A DNA stretch of 64,000 bases from Ohtaekwangia sp036786105. GTDB lineage: Bacteria > Bacteroidota > Bacteroidia > Cytophagales > Cyclobacteriaceae. Position numbers and translations under genes: made by a program. The stretch lies in NCBI RefSeq assembly GCF_036786105.1, contig NZ_DAIQRQ010000025.1:1-64000 (forward strand), written 5' to 3'. The notes beneath the pieces were generated by a model. That model saw only the letters and a program-made list of their open reading frames with translations. It was not told where the DNA came from and did no database searches. Below, piece after piece: positions 49,701 to 58,975 of the stretch. Numbering within the stretch: the stretch's first letter is position 1; each line of letters opens with the position of its first letter.

Positions 49701-52700
49701 CTTTACTGAACGTGTGATTGGTTCCGTATTGTGCAGACACTACTACTTGCCCGTTGGCCAATCCATTACAGGTAATGTTGAATCGTGTATCATTCGTCTC
49801 AACAGGATCGGCCGTCAGTTGAGGCTTTGGTTTTACATCGTACGTTACCCTGGCATCCTTAAAACATCCGCTGGAAGCGGATGGATTCAACACACGTACA
49901 AATACCGGTATATCATCTGTCAATGTATAGGCTGTCGTCTGCGCCGGAGAAATTTGCGAGTTGGTGAAATCATTTTCATTGGTGAACCAGGTGTAAGTTA
50001 CGCCTGCTTCCGTGCTCACCTGTGTGTTCAGTGCAGTAAGATCTTTTACAACCGTATTTCCTCCATAACCATCAGAACATGAAGAAAGACTGATGGGAGT
50101 TATAATGTCTGGTGATGGCCGTACATTTACCGTTATATATTCCGGGGGACCACTGCACACAGGCGTGGACGAAGGATTGGTAGCGCGCACTTCATATACC
50201 ACCGATCCCAGCGACAGGCTGTTGTTAATCAGTTTGTCGGTAATCTTGTTGGTGGTTGATCCTGTAGCTCCGGTTATATTTCCATTTACCTGGTATACTG
50301 TCGAGATATACGTGGCGTTGCTGATGTTTACGGATGTGAGTGAAATATCCAATACGTCTCTGCTACAGATCGGAGGCACCGTTACCGGAGTAACCATTGG
50401 TTTAGGCTGGATCGTTAACACAACCGGTACGGCAGGATTACCATAGCATCCGGTGACAGAGCTATAGGGGCGAACGTTGTAGGCAACTGTAGCGCTTGTA
50501 CTGGTAATGTTCTCCCAGCGGTGTGAGTAAATTATATTCGGGTCATACAGCGTAAGTGTCCCCGTTACGGGCAGCGGGTCAAGCGGTGTGAGTACAGCGG
50601 GATTATATACGATAGATTCAATCACAAATTTGTCTGCCGGGAAAAATCCAATAGCCGACTTAAGCGTAACTTCAATGGGTGCATCACTGCATACTGCTTT
50701 ACCAAGACCAATGTCCATGACAGGTTCTGCCTTGATATCAACGGTTACACTCTTTTCTTCTCCTTCGCATCCCACGGCACTGATCGGCTTCACGCGGTAT
50801 AGCAGTGACAGGGTCTGTGCGATAGTTTGATTTTTATAGCTGTCGTTTGCAATACCATTAGGACCCAGTACGCCCTGTGTAGGGCCACTTATCGGTAAAA
50901 TGCCCGGAAGTACGGAAGGCACTTGTACATTAAAGGTTGTAGCTGCCACCGGGCTTGACGCATTCTCCTTCAACACTACACCCGTTACATCACCACTGCA
51001 TATTGACGTGGTGAGATTATCTATCAACGGACGTTTATTCACAGCCACAGGTATTTGTGTAGGCGGCCCTGTACAGCCGGAGGCATTGCTCTCTGTTACC
51101 TTCACAAACACATCCTCGCTGAAAAACTGTATTTGTACTATACCCGTTGTCTGACCATCGGCTACAATACCTCCACCTGCTAACCCTGTGCTTTGTTTTA
51201 ACACTTGCCAGTTATAGGTTGAGCTTCCTGTATTATTAGGTGATACTTTGAATTCATATATACCATTCTCACATATATCCACACTGGGTGGAACAATGGT
51301 ATATCCCTGCGGATCATCAGATACGGTGATTGTCTTCGTAACGACATTACTCTCACAACCATTAACAGACACTTTAACCGATATGTCATCGGCTATAGCA
51401 TTGGGAAAACTTAACAATATATAAAAGTCATTGGCACCGCCACCCCCCAGGTACTGGAAAGATGGTGGATACGACCAGGTGTATACTGCGCCCGGAATCT
51501 GACCTACACGATACAGTTCCGATCCACTCTTGCAGGGATCAGCTTTACCGGTAATGACCGGATCATTCGGCAGCGGTTTTATGATCAGATTAATCTCGGC
51601 AACATTGAAACACGCTGTGTGTACATTTTGCACGCGTGCGTAGACAATCGTGTTGGTAGTAATATCAACATCATTCGGAGAAGCAATCGGGTTTACATTC
51701 GATTCTGCATCCAGTTGAGATGCGTGCCAAGTGATCGTTCTGTCTGCTACAGCTAACGTGGTGATAGCATCTCCTACTGATGCCAACGTCAGGTCTATAT
51801 CATCTACCCTTCCTGTTCCAGCGGGCGCTACTTCGCAATAGTAAAAGCTTTGCGCTGCTACTACTGGTTTAGGATTTACCGTGAAGTTTACTTCCTGCAG
51901 GTTGTCGCAGTTAAGCGGTGCTGTTGTGTTATCAATAACACGTATGTAGAGCTTGTCATTGTTATGCACATCGATGCTGGTAATCGGATTTATATCGTTC
52001 ACCTGATCGAACGCAGTGGCATACCATTTCACCGTGCGATCAGCCGCGTTTGCTGTACCAATCACATCATCATTATATACGGAAAGAGTAACGTTCGTTG
52101 CTGTTAATGTTCCGGCAACTGTTTCGCACAGATCACCTGGTGCTGGGTCTGATGCTGCCGGTAAAGGATGAACGGTTACTGTAATATTATCGGTAGTGGC
52201 AGCGCACGATCCGTTGGGAGGTGTGGCCAGATTACCAAGTGCACTTTTCACAGTCCAGGTAAATATAGTCGTGGTGGTTAATCCGGTCACCGTAGTACCG
52301 GCATCATGTATATCGGTAACTCCCGTTGCAGGCGACCATGTACCTACTCCTGCGTTGTTTACTGCTGTGGCCGCCAGTGTTGCTGTCTCGCCTTCGCAGA
52401 TTGCAAAGTCGGCACCTGCATTTGCGTTGGCTGGCTTTTGATCGAAGGTGATCTTGAGATTCATCGCGCTTGGCACATTGGCACAAGGACCGGCACCATC
52501 CGGGTCAAGCGCTACAAAGCGTAGTTGTACCATGCCGGCAGCAAAATCTGCAGCGGTTGGTTTGTATTGATCATCAGTATTGGCCGCCGGATGCGCAGCT
52601 CCGGGATTAGCATTGTTACTGGTAAATGTACCGGAGCCTGCAGCAACTTCCCATCGCCCTTGTGTGGAACCACCGGTAACTGTAGCACCGGTAAGTGTAA

Positions 52701-55638
52701 TGGGAGCAAGAAGAGTTTGATCAACGCATGTTATAAAATCCGCAGGCACAGTGGCTATACCAGCTTCGTTGAATACAACTGCAGCTGTAGTAGTACGTGG
52801 CGCACATGCACCTGTACCGGAACCACTGCTAAATTCCCATTGAACCTGGTACGATCCATATTTATTCGCAGTCACGCCCGATGTAGGCGATGTATCATCA
52901 GCAAATGCAAGAGTCCCTCCCGCTGGCCCCGACAACATTGTCCATGTACCCGTTTCAAAAGTCGGGGCACTGCCGCTTAACGCTCCGGTTAACCCGCAAA
53001 ACGATACATTGTTTGCAGTCGGTTGGTTGGGTGTTCTTCCAAAATCAATCTGTACCGTAGAAGAAGCCGTGCACGATCCGCTCGTAATCGTCCAGCGAAA
53101 TACATATACTCCGGGATTGTCAACCGTTACTCCCGAATTGTAGGCGGAGGCATTACTAAAGGTCGGTGTATTATCCGGACCACTCACATAACTCCACGCG
53201 CCTGTTCCTACCGGCGGAGGATCAGCATTTAATGTAGTAACCAATGGCGGTGCCGAGAAACACAAGTTCTGCGGTGTGCCTGCATTGATAGCACCTATAC
53301 CTGGCGTTATAGTAATAGTTATATTGTCTGATCCTGTACAGCCAATGGAGTTGGTAACTGTATAGGTAAATGTATAGGTGCCCGCAGGTGCTGTACCTAA
53401 TATTGCTGGCGTCTGGCTCGAAGGATCATCCAGTACAAGCGCTACATCGGTGCCTGTCCAGCTATGTGAGACGATCGTTCCAAAAGGATTGGAAGGGTTG
53501 CCATCAAGTGTAGGGGTTTCTCCTGCACATATATTCAATACAGCCGGAGTTATGTTGGCGGTAGGGGTCGCTCTAACAGTAATGGTTCTGGCGCGAGGTG
53601 TTGACCCGCATCCGGGCGCATTAACAAATTCACGTCTTACAATAAGATTGAATGTGCCGGTAGTACCGAAAGTCTGCACCGTAACAGAACGTGTATCGGC
53701 ACTTACTGAAATGATCTGGGCGGTGGTGTTAGAAACAGACCATACATACTGTGTAGCACCCCCTACGGTTTCTGTGGCCGGAAGTGCCGCCACCGAATAT
53801 ACCTCCAGTGAATTTACACATATATCTACATCACCATTAATCGCTCCCGGCATGGCGCTGATGTCACTTCTGCGCGTAAGTACAACTTCTTCGGGGTCGC
53901 TCACGCAAGTAATGTTGCCACTGCTGGGATATACTACCGAAGCCGTGGCCCAGTAACTCTGTATACTTCCCACCGGAGATTGCGCCGCACTTCCATCAGG
54001 TGTGAACGATGCATTGGTCGCTACGGAAGATGTACCGGCCAGCGCATTCGCTTGTGTCAGATACCAGTTATAGGTAAGCCCTGCTACAACCGGAGCCACC
54101 GTAAGCGTTCTGTTTCCATTATAACATATTTCCTTGTCTGCAATAACCGGAGGATCGGGCGAGTCAACAATCGTGATGGTATATTGTGTTGTTACCGGTG
54201 TAGCATTCGCATAGAATGGAGCAGTGTTGATAGCGATATCCGGCTGTGTTTGAAAATTACCTCCGGGACCACGTATATCAAAGTTCAGCGGTGCCGGTGA
54301 GGGTGCCTGCGACTGCGAAGGATTGTAACCATTGCCATCGCTGGTATTTCTGTCAAAAGTATTACACACATTCCAGCTGCGCATCATTACGTAGAACTGC
54401 TGGCCGGGCAAACCTGATGTGGGCATTTGAATATTATCCGTTATGGCAGGCAGTGGCGCGAGCGTTGATGCCGGTTGATATAATACTTTACCATACACCG
54501 GAAATTGAGAAGCATCATAACCAACACCGTTGATGATAATCTTTTCGGTGGCACCAGGCCCGGTAGTAACGTTCGATCCGGTTACACCATATACCCACTG
54601 GATCCAGCGCGGCTGATCATTCGGTTGATACGTCTCGAGAGCTGGCGTACAGTTGAAATCGGAGTTATCAACCAGTTGAATCGGGCTGGTATCTTTTTCA
54701 CAAATGTTAATGTTCTCGCCTGAAGCAGGAAGTGGCGCAGGTGGGTTTGCCTGTATACCTGCACTGGCCGGGCCTTTCTCTATATCCAGTCTTCCTAAGG
54801 CTCCGTTATCTTCTGTGTCCCAAACCGTGAATAATTGCGCCTGATCGCCCTGGGCAGCACAGCTTGTTACTCCGGCTATACCGGTTCCTGCGTATGTGCC
54901 TAGCCCCCACGTTGCACGCATTATGTATGTGCATCGTCCATTCGGAGTGGTAGAGGGTGCACTGCCTGCATCGTAGTCGAACGTATGCGAAACAACTGCT
55001 CTCCAAATCTGCTTCGCCATGTTGGTTTCCTGCGGATTCTGAAGTGTGGGTGCCACCGTTTGACTATTTCCATCTCCCCAAATGATGAGAATGCGGGGAG
55101 GTAGATTGTTTACCAGACTGTAATTGATACCGGTGAACTCCACCTGCCAATCCAGTGAGCGTGGCGAGCATAAAAAGGAAGGATTCAACACCAGGTTACC
55201 AGGAATCGGTACACCCACTCCGTCAGCTTTTAAACAGCTTGTGGTGTTCGCCAATACACGATTGGGGTTTGCCGCATTCCAGGGCTGGAACGTTGAAGCT
55301 GAGCCTACTGCACCCGTATTATCGCGTGGGGTAATAATACAGCCTATATGTTTACCAACATCTGCAGCCGTAAGTATATAGGTTGTTCCGGTGGCAGCAG
55401 CAATAGGCTGAGGGTTGGATCCGAATTCATCATCGTATCTGTACCATTGGAAAGTCGTACCCGATTCGGCATCTCCATCGGCATCGCTGTAAGTATAGTT
55501 GATGGTGAGCGTATGTCCATTCTTCATCACCCCGGTCATGAAGACCCCTGAAACGGTTGGTGATGCAGCAAAGAGACAAACAGGAGAAACAAATAACAAT
55601 AAAGCAATGCTAACCCTGACCAGGTAGTAGAATTTCAT
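46750..55638 (-). CDS. Giant T9SS type B surface protein (PKD/Ig-like and SprB-like domains)
   Basis: This 2962-residue exported protein has a signal peptide ending near residue 24 (CLFAAS). An Ig/A9-type domain follows, with TFQWYRYDDE. Many PKD/Ig-like modules come next, including four that share the core TLNADPPPVGTGAWSYVSG type (about residues 790-1180). Three SprB-type repeats lie near residues 2000-2250 (CNGLANGQVVVSAQYG; CAGQSDGEISVDI). A PKD domain comes late, with YYWDFNDGETSIEFQPEHYY. The type B (CHU_C) sorting domain at the end is IPNAFTPDTSGP ... MQIYDRWGNLLFESKDKG ... LPAGVYVYKI. A surface adhesin or motility role is likely. Its start is the ATG at 55638. Confidence 0.9.
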   Translation of the reverse strand: MKFYYLVRVSIALLLFVSPVCLFAASPTVSGVFMTGVMKNGHTLTINYTYSDADGDAESGTTFQWYRYDDEFGSNPQPIAAATGTTYILTAADVGKHIGCIITPRDNTGAVGSASTFQPWNAANPNRVLANTTSCLKADGVGVPIPGNLVLNPSFLCSPRSLDWQVEFTGINYSLVNNLPPRILIIWGDGNSQTVAPTLQNPQETNMAKQIWRAVVSHTFDYDAGSAPSTTPNGRCTYIMRATWGLGTYAGTGIAGVTSCAAQGDQAQLFTVWDTEDNGALGRLDIEKGPASAGIQANPPAPLPASGENINICEKDTSPIQLVDNSDFNCTPALETYQPNDQPRWIQWVYGVTGSNVTTGPGATEKIIINGVGYDASQFPVYGKVLYQPASTLAPLPAITDNIQMPTSGLPGQQFYVMMRSWNVCNTFDRNTSDGNGYNPSQSQAPSPAPLNFDIRGPGGNFQTQPDIAINTAPFYANATPVTTQYTITIVDSPDPPVIADKEICYNGNRTLTVAPVVAGLTYNWYLTQANALAGTSSVATNASFTPDGSAAQSPVGSIQSYWATASVVYPSSGNITCVSDPEEVVLTRRSDISAMPGAINGDVDICVNSLEVYSVAALPATETVGGATQYVWSVSNTTAQIISVSADTRSVTVQTFGTTGTFNLIVRREFVNAPGCGSTPRARTITVRATPTANITPAVLNICAGETPTLDGNPSNPFGTIVSHSWTGTDVALVLDDPSSQTPAILGTAPAGTYTFTYTVTNSIGCTGSDNITITITPGIGAINAGTPQNLCFSAPPLVTTLNADPPPVGTGAWSYVSGPDNTPTFSNASAYNSGVTVDNPGVYVFRWTITSGSCTASSTVQIDFGRTPNQPTANNVSFCGLTGALSGSAPTFETGTWTMLSGPAGGTLAFADDTSPTSGVTANKYGSYQVQWEFSSGSGTGACAPRTTTAAVVFNEAGIATVPADFITCVDQTLLAPITLTGATVTGGSTQGRWEVAAGSGTFTSNNANPGAAHPAANTDDQYKPTAADFAAGMVQLRFVALDPDGAGPCANVPSAMNLKITFDQKPANANAGADFAICEGETATLAATAVNNAGVGTWSPATGVTDIHDAGTTVTGLTTTTIFTWTVKSALGNLATPPNGSCAATTDNITVTVHPLPAASDPAPGDLCETVAGTLTATNVTLSVYNDDVIGTANAADRTVKWYATAFDQVNDINPITSIDVHNNDKLYIRVIDNTTAPLNCDNLQEVNFTVNPKPVVAAQSFYYCEVAPAGTGRVDDIDLTLASVGDAITTLAVADRTITWHASQLDAESNVNPIASPNDVDITTNTIVYARVQNVHTACFNVAEINLIIKPLPNDPVITGKADPCKSGSELYRVGQIPGAVYTWSYPPSFQYLGGGGANDFYILLSFPNAIADDISVKVSVNGCESNVVTKTITVSDDPQGYTIVPPSVDICENGIYEFKVSPNNTGSSTYNWQVLKQSTGLAGGGIVADGQTTGIVQIQFFSEDVFVKVTESNASGCTGPPTQIPVAVNKRPLIDNLTTSICSGDVTGVVLKENASSPVAATTFNVQVPSVLPGILPISGPTQGVLGPNGIANDSYKNQTIAQTLSLLYRVKPISAVGCEGEEKSVTVDIKAEPVMDIGLGKAVCSDAPIEVTLKSAIGFFPADKFVIESIVYNPAVLTPLDPLPVTGTLTLYDPNIIYSHRWENITSTSATVAYNVRPYSSVTGCYGNPAVPVVLTIQPKPMVTPVTVPPICSRDVLDISLTSVNISNATYISTVYQVNGNITGATGSTTNKITDKLINNSLSLGSVVYEVRATNPSSTPVCSGPPEYITVNVRPSPDIITPISLSSCSDGYGGNTVVKDLTALNTQVSTEAGVTYTWFTNENDFTNSQISPAQTTAYTLTDDIPVFVRVLNPSASSGCFKDARVTYDVKPKPQLTADPVETNDTRFNITCNGLANGQVVVSAQYGTNHTFSKDGTTFVPTVLFTNLAAGNYTIYTRNAEGCEDSAPITLLQPDPIVPGTPTVTDVSCFNDPAPDGVIQITATGGTSMAGGDPLNFSLLQDSNAPYDAVNHQFTGLRATTYTVRIEDKNNCTKFVSNIVVKQPNDISFAIDITSDYNGYDVSCAGQSDGEISVDIAHITGGNPGYTYVLDQDPLNLTGQTDGSFEGLSANVLYTITVTDTKGCRKTSLPELLIDPIPLFAGVIGFDKDICEGADPSAFQELTQPFGGIGNYVYRWEQSVDNISFTPAAGVNNMPVYDPPALTDLTYYRRVVASGTCAEDISDVVKVTVHDLPTATLSAPGEVCENGFFTLDFQFTGQAPYNFDYTDGTSTFSLVGGDDRPVPILNYTSTKTFTLTHLKDFYGCEPASYPLPVTVKMINMNTDFTIAPTTAQCSGGTYTFTWTVYPDVEYVWTWNDGSAQQVIPAIASPATPVVQQVTHDFTSANVGGNTVLPVTLTARSTTVAACIKESPAQNITVYPTIYINAVADKNAICSGESVRFVNTTIGGTSHRWFYRMQGNATEVREERIFSTPSSQEYTLVNNTTQTVVYEIVYQVSNGFCSAELVMPVTVYRGMMADFNTTGITLYTGGVAYADFQDTSLPANDGDFSYTWEFGTASSPAIFDGYTPPQVSYTSIGDKDIRLVVTNKVAQAAGLSCLKDKTVTIQIILPPLAADFSYTPQAACFPTNITITDNRATGDIYEWTLKDKAGNTLVVSNEVKPVFKVSGPGEYVIFLKTTNSITGQSAQSDNRNTPIQIMDPPFAAFEVVPDTIVYVPDDKGIQMRNNSLRANHYYWDFNDGETSIEFQPEHYYKTEGNYTIMLAAAYNFGPKDFDGDGIKDGDLVCYDTATQVVIGKKGGRVKIPNAFTPDTSGPNGGYSDGLFNDVFRPIMEGVQEFQMQIYDRWGNLLFESKDKGQGWDGYDKNGRLLPAGVYVYKITMRLSDEQRTTQVGDVTLIR

Positions 55639-55918
55639 CTCAATAGTATTCAGGTTTTAAACTTCGAAAGTAAGCATTAAACGCTATGATAAAAATAACG
55701 ATTACCTCGAAAGGGGTTACTATTTATATGAATTAAATAACCACTAAACAGTGAATGTAACCACAGAGTATACTTTCTGCCAATCAATGACGGGACATGG
55801 CGACAGTATATCGCTGAAAGCGAGTGAAGAAAGGGATGAAAAAATTTGGCAAAAAAAGAAAGCCTCTAAATGATTAAAGGCTTTCAACTCTAGGTATAGG
55901 TTGGGTTAGGTAAAAAAG
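55639..55918. other. Intergenic region, no gene
   Basis: These 280 bases separate the giant protein's start from the end of the PUR-protein gene. They are AT-rich with no clear repeat-family copy, except the ACCACAGAGTATACTTT fragment at 55760. They contain the PUR-gene terminator at 55850-55885 and should contain the promoter of the giant operon. Confidence 0.45.
55850..55885 (-). terminator. Terminator of the PUR-protein gene
   Basis: On the minus strand, the stem GAAAGCCT/AGGCTTTC (55878-55885 with 55858-55865) has a loop of about 12 bases. A T-rich run (TTTTTTTGCC) follows. It lies about 34 bases past the stop of the PUR gene. Confidence 0.8.
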
Positions 55919-56287
55919 TCAGTCCCACTTCAGCTCGGTGTCCAGTGTTGAAGGCTTCGATGCTGCTTCTGCTGGTTCCTCTGCTGCTTCGTGTTCATGC
56001 ATGTGATCAAACTGACTGAAGTCCACATTCGGCATAAGTTCATGCTTCACGTGATTCACGGTATTGGTCAATGCTTCCAGAAACTTGTTAAAGTCTTCTT
56101 TGTACAAGAATATCTTGTGTTTCTCATACGAGAATCCATCTTCCTTAAAACGTTTCTTGCTCTCCGTTATCGTGAGATAATAATCATTCGAACGGGTCGA
56201 TTTCACATCAAAGAAGTACGTTCTCTTACCGGCCTTTACTTTCGCGGAGTAAATTTCGTCTCTGCCGTTTGTCTTGTTCTCTTCCAC
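55919..56287 (-). CDS. PUR-fold nucleic-acid-binding protein (DUF3276-type)
   Basis: This 122-residue protein has the PUR-alpha-like fold of the DUF3276 family. The core is EIYSAKVKAGKRTYFFDVKS, followed by TRSNDYYLTITESKKRFKED. A Gly-Phe-Tyr segment and a helix (YKEDFNKFLEALTNTVNHV) come next. The last 35 residues are acidic and His/Ala-rich (MHEHEAAEEPAEAAS). The Borrelia homologue binds single-stranded DNA and RNA and regulates expression, so a similar role is likely here. It stands alone with its own terminator. The ATG at 56287 gives MEENKTNGRD. Confidence 0.85.
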   Translation of the reverse strand: MEENKTNGRDEIYSAKVKAGKRTYFFDVKSTRSNDYYLTITESKKRFKEDGFSYEKHKIFLYKEDFNKFLEALTNTVNHVKHELMPNVDFSQFDHMHEHEAAEEPAEAASKPSTLDTELKWD

Positions 56288-56477
56288 AATCCTTCAGTTT
56301 TAGGGTTAGGTCAAAGTTTGGTTCCAACTAAGTTAGTACTTTGGTTATTTATTCCAAACTAACCAAATACTATTTCGTTAACGATTTCGGTTTATATTAT
56401 TTATAAAGCCCATTTGGAATAGAAAATAAAGCTTTACTATGTCCAAATAATCAACAATATTCGGCTTTTCCAAATAC

Positions 56478-57383
56478 GTGAAGGCAGACCTCACCCAAAT
56501 TACTCAAAACAGCAGCCTGGAATTGCTCGCACACCAGCTTGTCGAAGGCTTTATAACAGGGCTCCACAAGTCGCCATATCATGGTTTTTCGGTTGAATTC
56601 GCAGAACATCGGCTCTATAATGAGGGCGAGAGTATACGACACATCGACTGGAAAGTATATGCAAGAACTGACCGGTTATTTACAAAAAGATATGAGGAAG
56701 AAACCAACCTTCGCTGCCTGATAGCACTGGATGTATCTGCTTCTATGTTTTATCCGGTCGAATCGAAAGCTAAGATCCGCTTTGCTAAATATGCATCGGC
56801 CGCCCTCTCCTATTTATTGAACAGACAACGTGATGCTGTCGGTCTGTGCCTTTTCTCTGATACGGTTCATGAGCTTACACCGGTAAAATCTTCACCCACA
56901 CATCTCGATAAAATTCTTCGGTTGTTGAATCAACTGGAAGATCGTAAACCTGTTCAGTCAAAAACGCAGGTAGCCCAGGTGTTGCATGAGATTGCCGAGA
57001 AGATTCACAAGCGATCACTGGTCATTATTTTCAGCGACATGTTTGATTCTGCTGAAAGCACCGATGATCTCTTCAAAGCGCTCCAACACCTGAAGCACAA
57101 TAAGCATGAAGTGATTGTATTTCATGTGATGGATAATCAGACGGAGCTGCTCTTCAACTTTGAAGATCGCCCGATGGAATTTATTGACCTCGAAACGGGT
57201 GATAAGCTAAAATTGAATCCTTCCGACATCAAGCAATCATATCGACAGGAAGCAGAGCAGTTTCACAGGGCGTTAAAAATGCGTTGCAACCAGTATAAGA
57301 TTGACTTTATCGAAGCCGATGTTCGAAGTGACTTTGATGTGGTGCTGCAAACTTACCTGATCAAGCGGGCGAAGATGCGGTGA
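56478..57383 (+). CDS. DUF58 VWA-like protein
   Basis: This 301-residue cytoplasmic protein is of the DUF58 family, which goes with MoxR ATPases. The DUF58 signature EGESIRHIDWKVYARTDRLF, followed by TKRYEEETNLR, lies near residue 55-78. A VWA-like metal site reads LIALDVSASMF near residue 85. No MoxR gene is in the window. BatB and BatC, which usually lie near DUF58 genes in this phylum, are 18 kb away. The GTG at 56478 is the only start I can support. It is divergent from the PUR gene. Confidence 0.85.
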   Translation: MKADLTQITQNSSLELLAHQLVEGFITGLHKSPYHGFSVEFAEHRLYNEGESIRHIDWKVYARTDRLFTKRYEEETNLRCLIALDVSASMFYPVESKAKIRFAKYASAALSYLLNRQRDAVGLCLFSDTVHELTPVKSSPTHLDKILRLLNQLEDRKPVQSKTQVAQVLHEIAEKIHKRSLVIIFSDMFDSAESTDDLFKALQHLKHNKHEVIVFHVMDNQTELLFNFEDRPMEFIDLETGDKLKLNPSDIKQSYRQEAEQFHRALKMRCNQYKIDFIEADVRSDFDVVLQTYLIKRAKMR

Positions 57384-57384
57384 G

Positions 57385-57420
57385 AATTGGCTGCAGGTTC
57401 TGGCTACCAGCCACGGGAAC
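57385..57420. repeat. AGCTGCTAGC-type degenerate repeat (weak)
   Basis: The sequence ttggctgcaggttctggcta, then ccagcc, follows the DUF58 gene. It is a short relative of the blocks at 5827 and 14906. Confidence 0.35.
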
Positions 57421-57500
57421 ATAAAAAGTTATCCGTTAATCGTTATTCGCTTTAGGATAATCCCCTTCACGATTAACAATTAACGGATAACTGGTAACTA
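57421..57500. repeat. TTAACGATTAAC-type degenerate repeat
   Basis: The sequence gttatccgttaatcgttatt and then, in the opposite orientation, cacgattaacaattaacgga with ataactggtaac form an imperfect inverted pair. They fill the gap between the convergent DUF58 and ferredoxin genes. Family as at 22577-22656. Confidence 0.6.
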
Positions 57501-57503
57501 TAA

Positions 57504-57860
57504 TTAAGCTTCTACTTCCTGGTGCAGCCAGGCTTTCTTGGCAAGAAGCTCTTCTTTTGTTTCTACGTAATCCGGATCAGGTACACAACAATCTACCGGA
57601 CATACCGCAGCACACTGCGGCTCTTCGTGGAAACCTGTACATTCCGTACATTTTCCCGGAACGATATAATAAAATTCATTGGAAACAGGTGTTTGAGCCG
57701 ATTTGGCGTCAACAGCTGAGCCGTCTTCCAATTCTACTTTTTCAAGTTTAGTGCCCCCGGCCCAATTCCATTCGCGGCCGCCTTCATAGATCGCCGTGTT
57801 GGGGCATTCCGGTTCGCATGCACCACAGTTGATACATTCGTCCGTAATAATTATTGCCAT
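57504..57860 (-). CDS. 4Fe-4S dicluster ferredoxin
   Basis: This 118-residue ferredoxin has one classic motif CINCGACEPECPNTAIYEGG near the N-terminus. The second motif is split by an insertion of about 40 residues: CTECTGFHEEPQCAAVCPVD (near residue 74-93), followed by a further cysteine pair region CCVPDPDYVE. The layout is that of the larger, 7-8Fe-type ferredoxins. In related genomes this gene is next to the acyl-CoA reductase that starts divergently here, 88 bases away. The partner enzyme is unknown. Confidence 0.9.
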   Translation of the reverse strand: MAIIITDECINCGACEPECPNTAIYEGGREWNWAGGTKLEKVELEDGSAVDAKSAQTPVSNEFYYIVPGKCTECTGFHEEPQCAAVCPVDCCVPDPDYVETKEELLAKKAWLHQEVEA

Positions 57861-57948
57861 GCTTTATATAATTTTGGTCCGTTTACCAATACAAAAATAA
57901 TCGAATCAGACCATAAAACGGTCGCATCGCTATAAAAGTTTACTACGA

Positions 57949-58956
57949 ATGACTGTACATGTAAGAATAAATGCCCTCAGTGCTCTGGGGCAGTTACTGC
58001 GCGATTTAAATTCAACTGAATTCCAATCATTATGCGAGCAGGCAGCGCGCGAAAATCCATGGTTTACCAAAGATAACGTTCGTATGGCTGTAGACGGTGT
58101 TATCTCTTTCCTGCAAAAGGATAAACTTCAGCAGTGGACTTCTCCTTATAACTTCGAAGTAAAGCCAAAGCGAGTCGCCATTGTTATGGCTGGCAATATT
58201 CCCTTGGTTGGTTTTCATGACCTCCTCGCAGTACTCATTAGCGGGCATACGGCCGTGGTGAAGTTAAGCTCGAAAGATTCTGTGCTGTTGAAATTTATTC
58301 TCCAAGAGCTCTTTGAAATAGAGCCTGCCTTTCGTACGAAAATAGAATTGGCAGAACAGCTAAAAAACTTTGATGCAGTTATTGCTACAGGCAGCGATAA
58401 CTCGGCGCGCTACTTCGACTACTACTTTGGCAAGTATCCACACATCATTCGCAAAAACAGAACTTCAGTTGCTATACTTTCAGGGGTCGAAACGAAAGAA
58501 GAATTACATGCCTTAGGCACAGATGTATTCAGTTACTTCGGACTCGGTTGCCGCAATATCTCAAAGCTGTTCGTACCGGAAGGGTATATATTCGACAAGC
58601 TCTTTGAAAGCTGGGAATCCTATCAACCCATCATCCATCATCACAAGTATTGCAATAACTACGACTACCAGAAGTCGATCATGCTGGTAAACGGAATACC
58701 TTTCCTTGACAATGGTTTTGTTATGCTGCACCAAAACGCCAAAATGGTTTCTCCCATTTCAGTTGTGTATTACGAAACCTATAAAGATCAAAACGAATTG
58801 ACTGAAAAACTGAATGCCGCTGCTGAGAAGATCCAATGTATAGGAGGCAACACTTCACCTGCAACAGTTTCCTTCGGACAAACACAACGCCCTGCGTTAT
58901 GGGATTATGCTGATCAGGTAAATACGCTGAAGTTTCTCACTTCATTGCCCGATTAA
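57949..58956 (+). CDS. Acyl-CoA reductase (LuxC-like)
   Basis: This 335-residue protein resembles the LuxC/acyl-CoA reductase family of the aldehyde-dehydrogenase superfamily. The Rossmann-type region starts with RVAIVMAGNIPLVGFHDLLA (near residue 72). DAVIATGSDNSARYFDYYF lies near 144. The catalytic cysteine is in YFGLGCRNISKLFVPEGY near residue 203. It may reduce acyl-CoA to an aldehyde. It is divergent from the ferredoxin gene. A bidirectional terminator separates it from the second giant surface gene. Confidence 0.85.
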   Translation: MTVHVRINALSALGQLLRDLNSTEFQSLCEQAARENPWFTKDNVRMAVDGVISFLQKDKLQQWTSPYNFEVKPKRVAIVMAGNIPLVGFHDLLAVLISGHTAVVKLSSKDSVLLKFILQELFEIEPAFRTKIELAEQLKNFDAVIATGSDNSARYFDYYFGKYPHIIRKNRTSVAILSGVETKEELHALGTDVFSYFGLGCRNISKLFVPEGYIFDKLFESWESYQPIIHHHKYCNNYDYQKSIMLVNGIPFLDNGFVMLHQNAKMVSPISVVYYETYKDQNELTEKLNAAAEKIQCIGGNTSPATVSFGQTQRPALWDYADQVNTLKFLTSLPD

Positions 58957-58975
58957 ATTTATTCTTCTGTAAAAC

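Noticed and set aside
53378..53956. A 192-codon plus-strand frame inside the 2962-residue gene
   Set aside because: It is opposite Ig/PKD-like repeats with biased codon use, which leaves few stops in the antisense frame. It has no recognisable domain.
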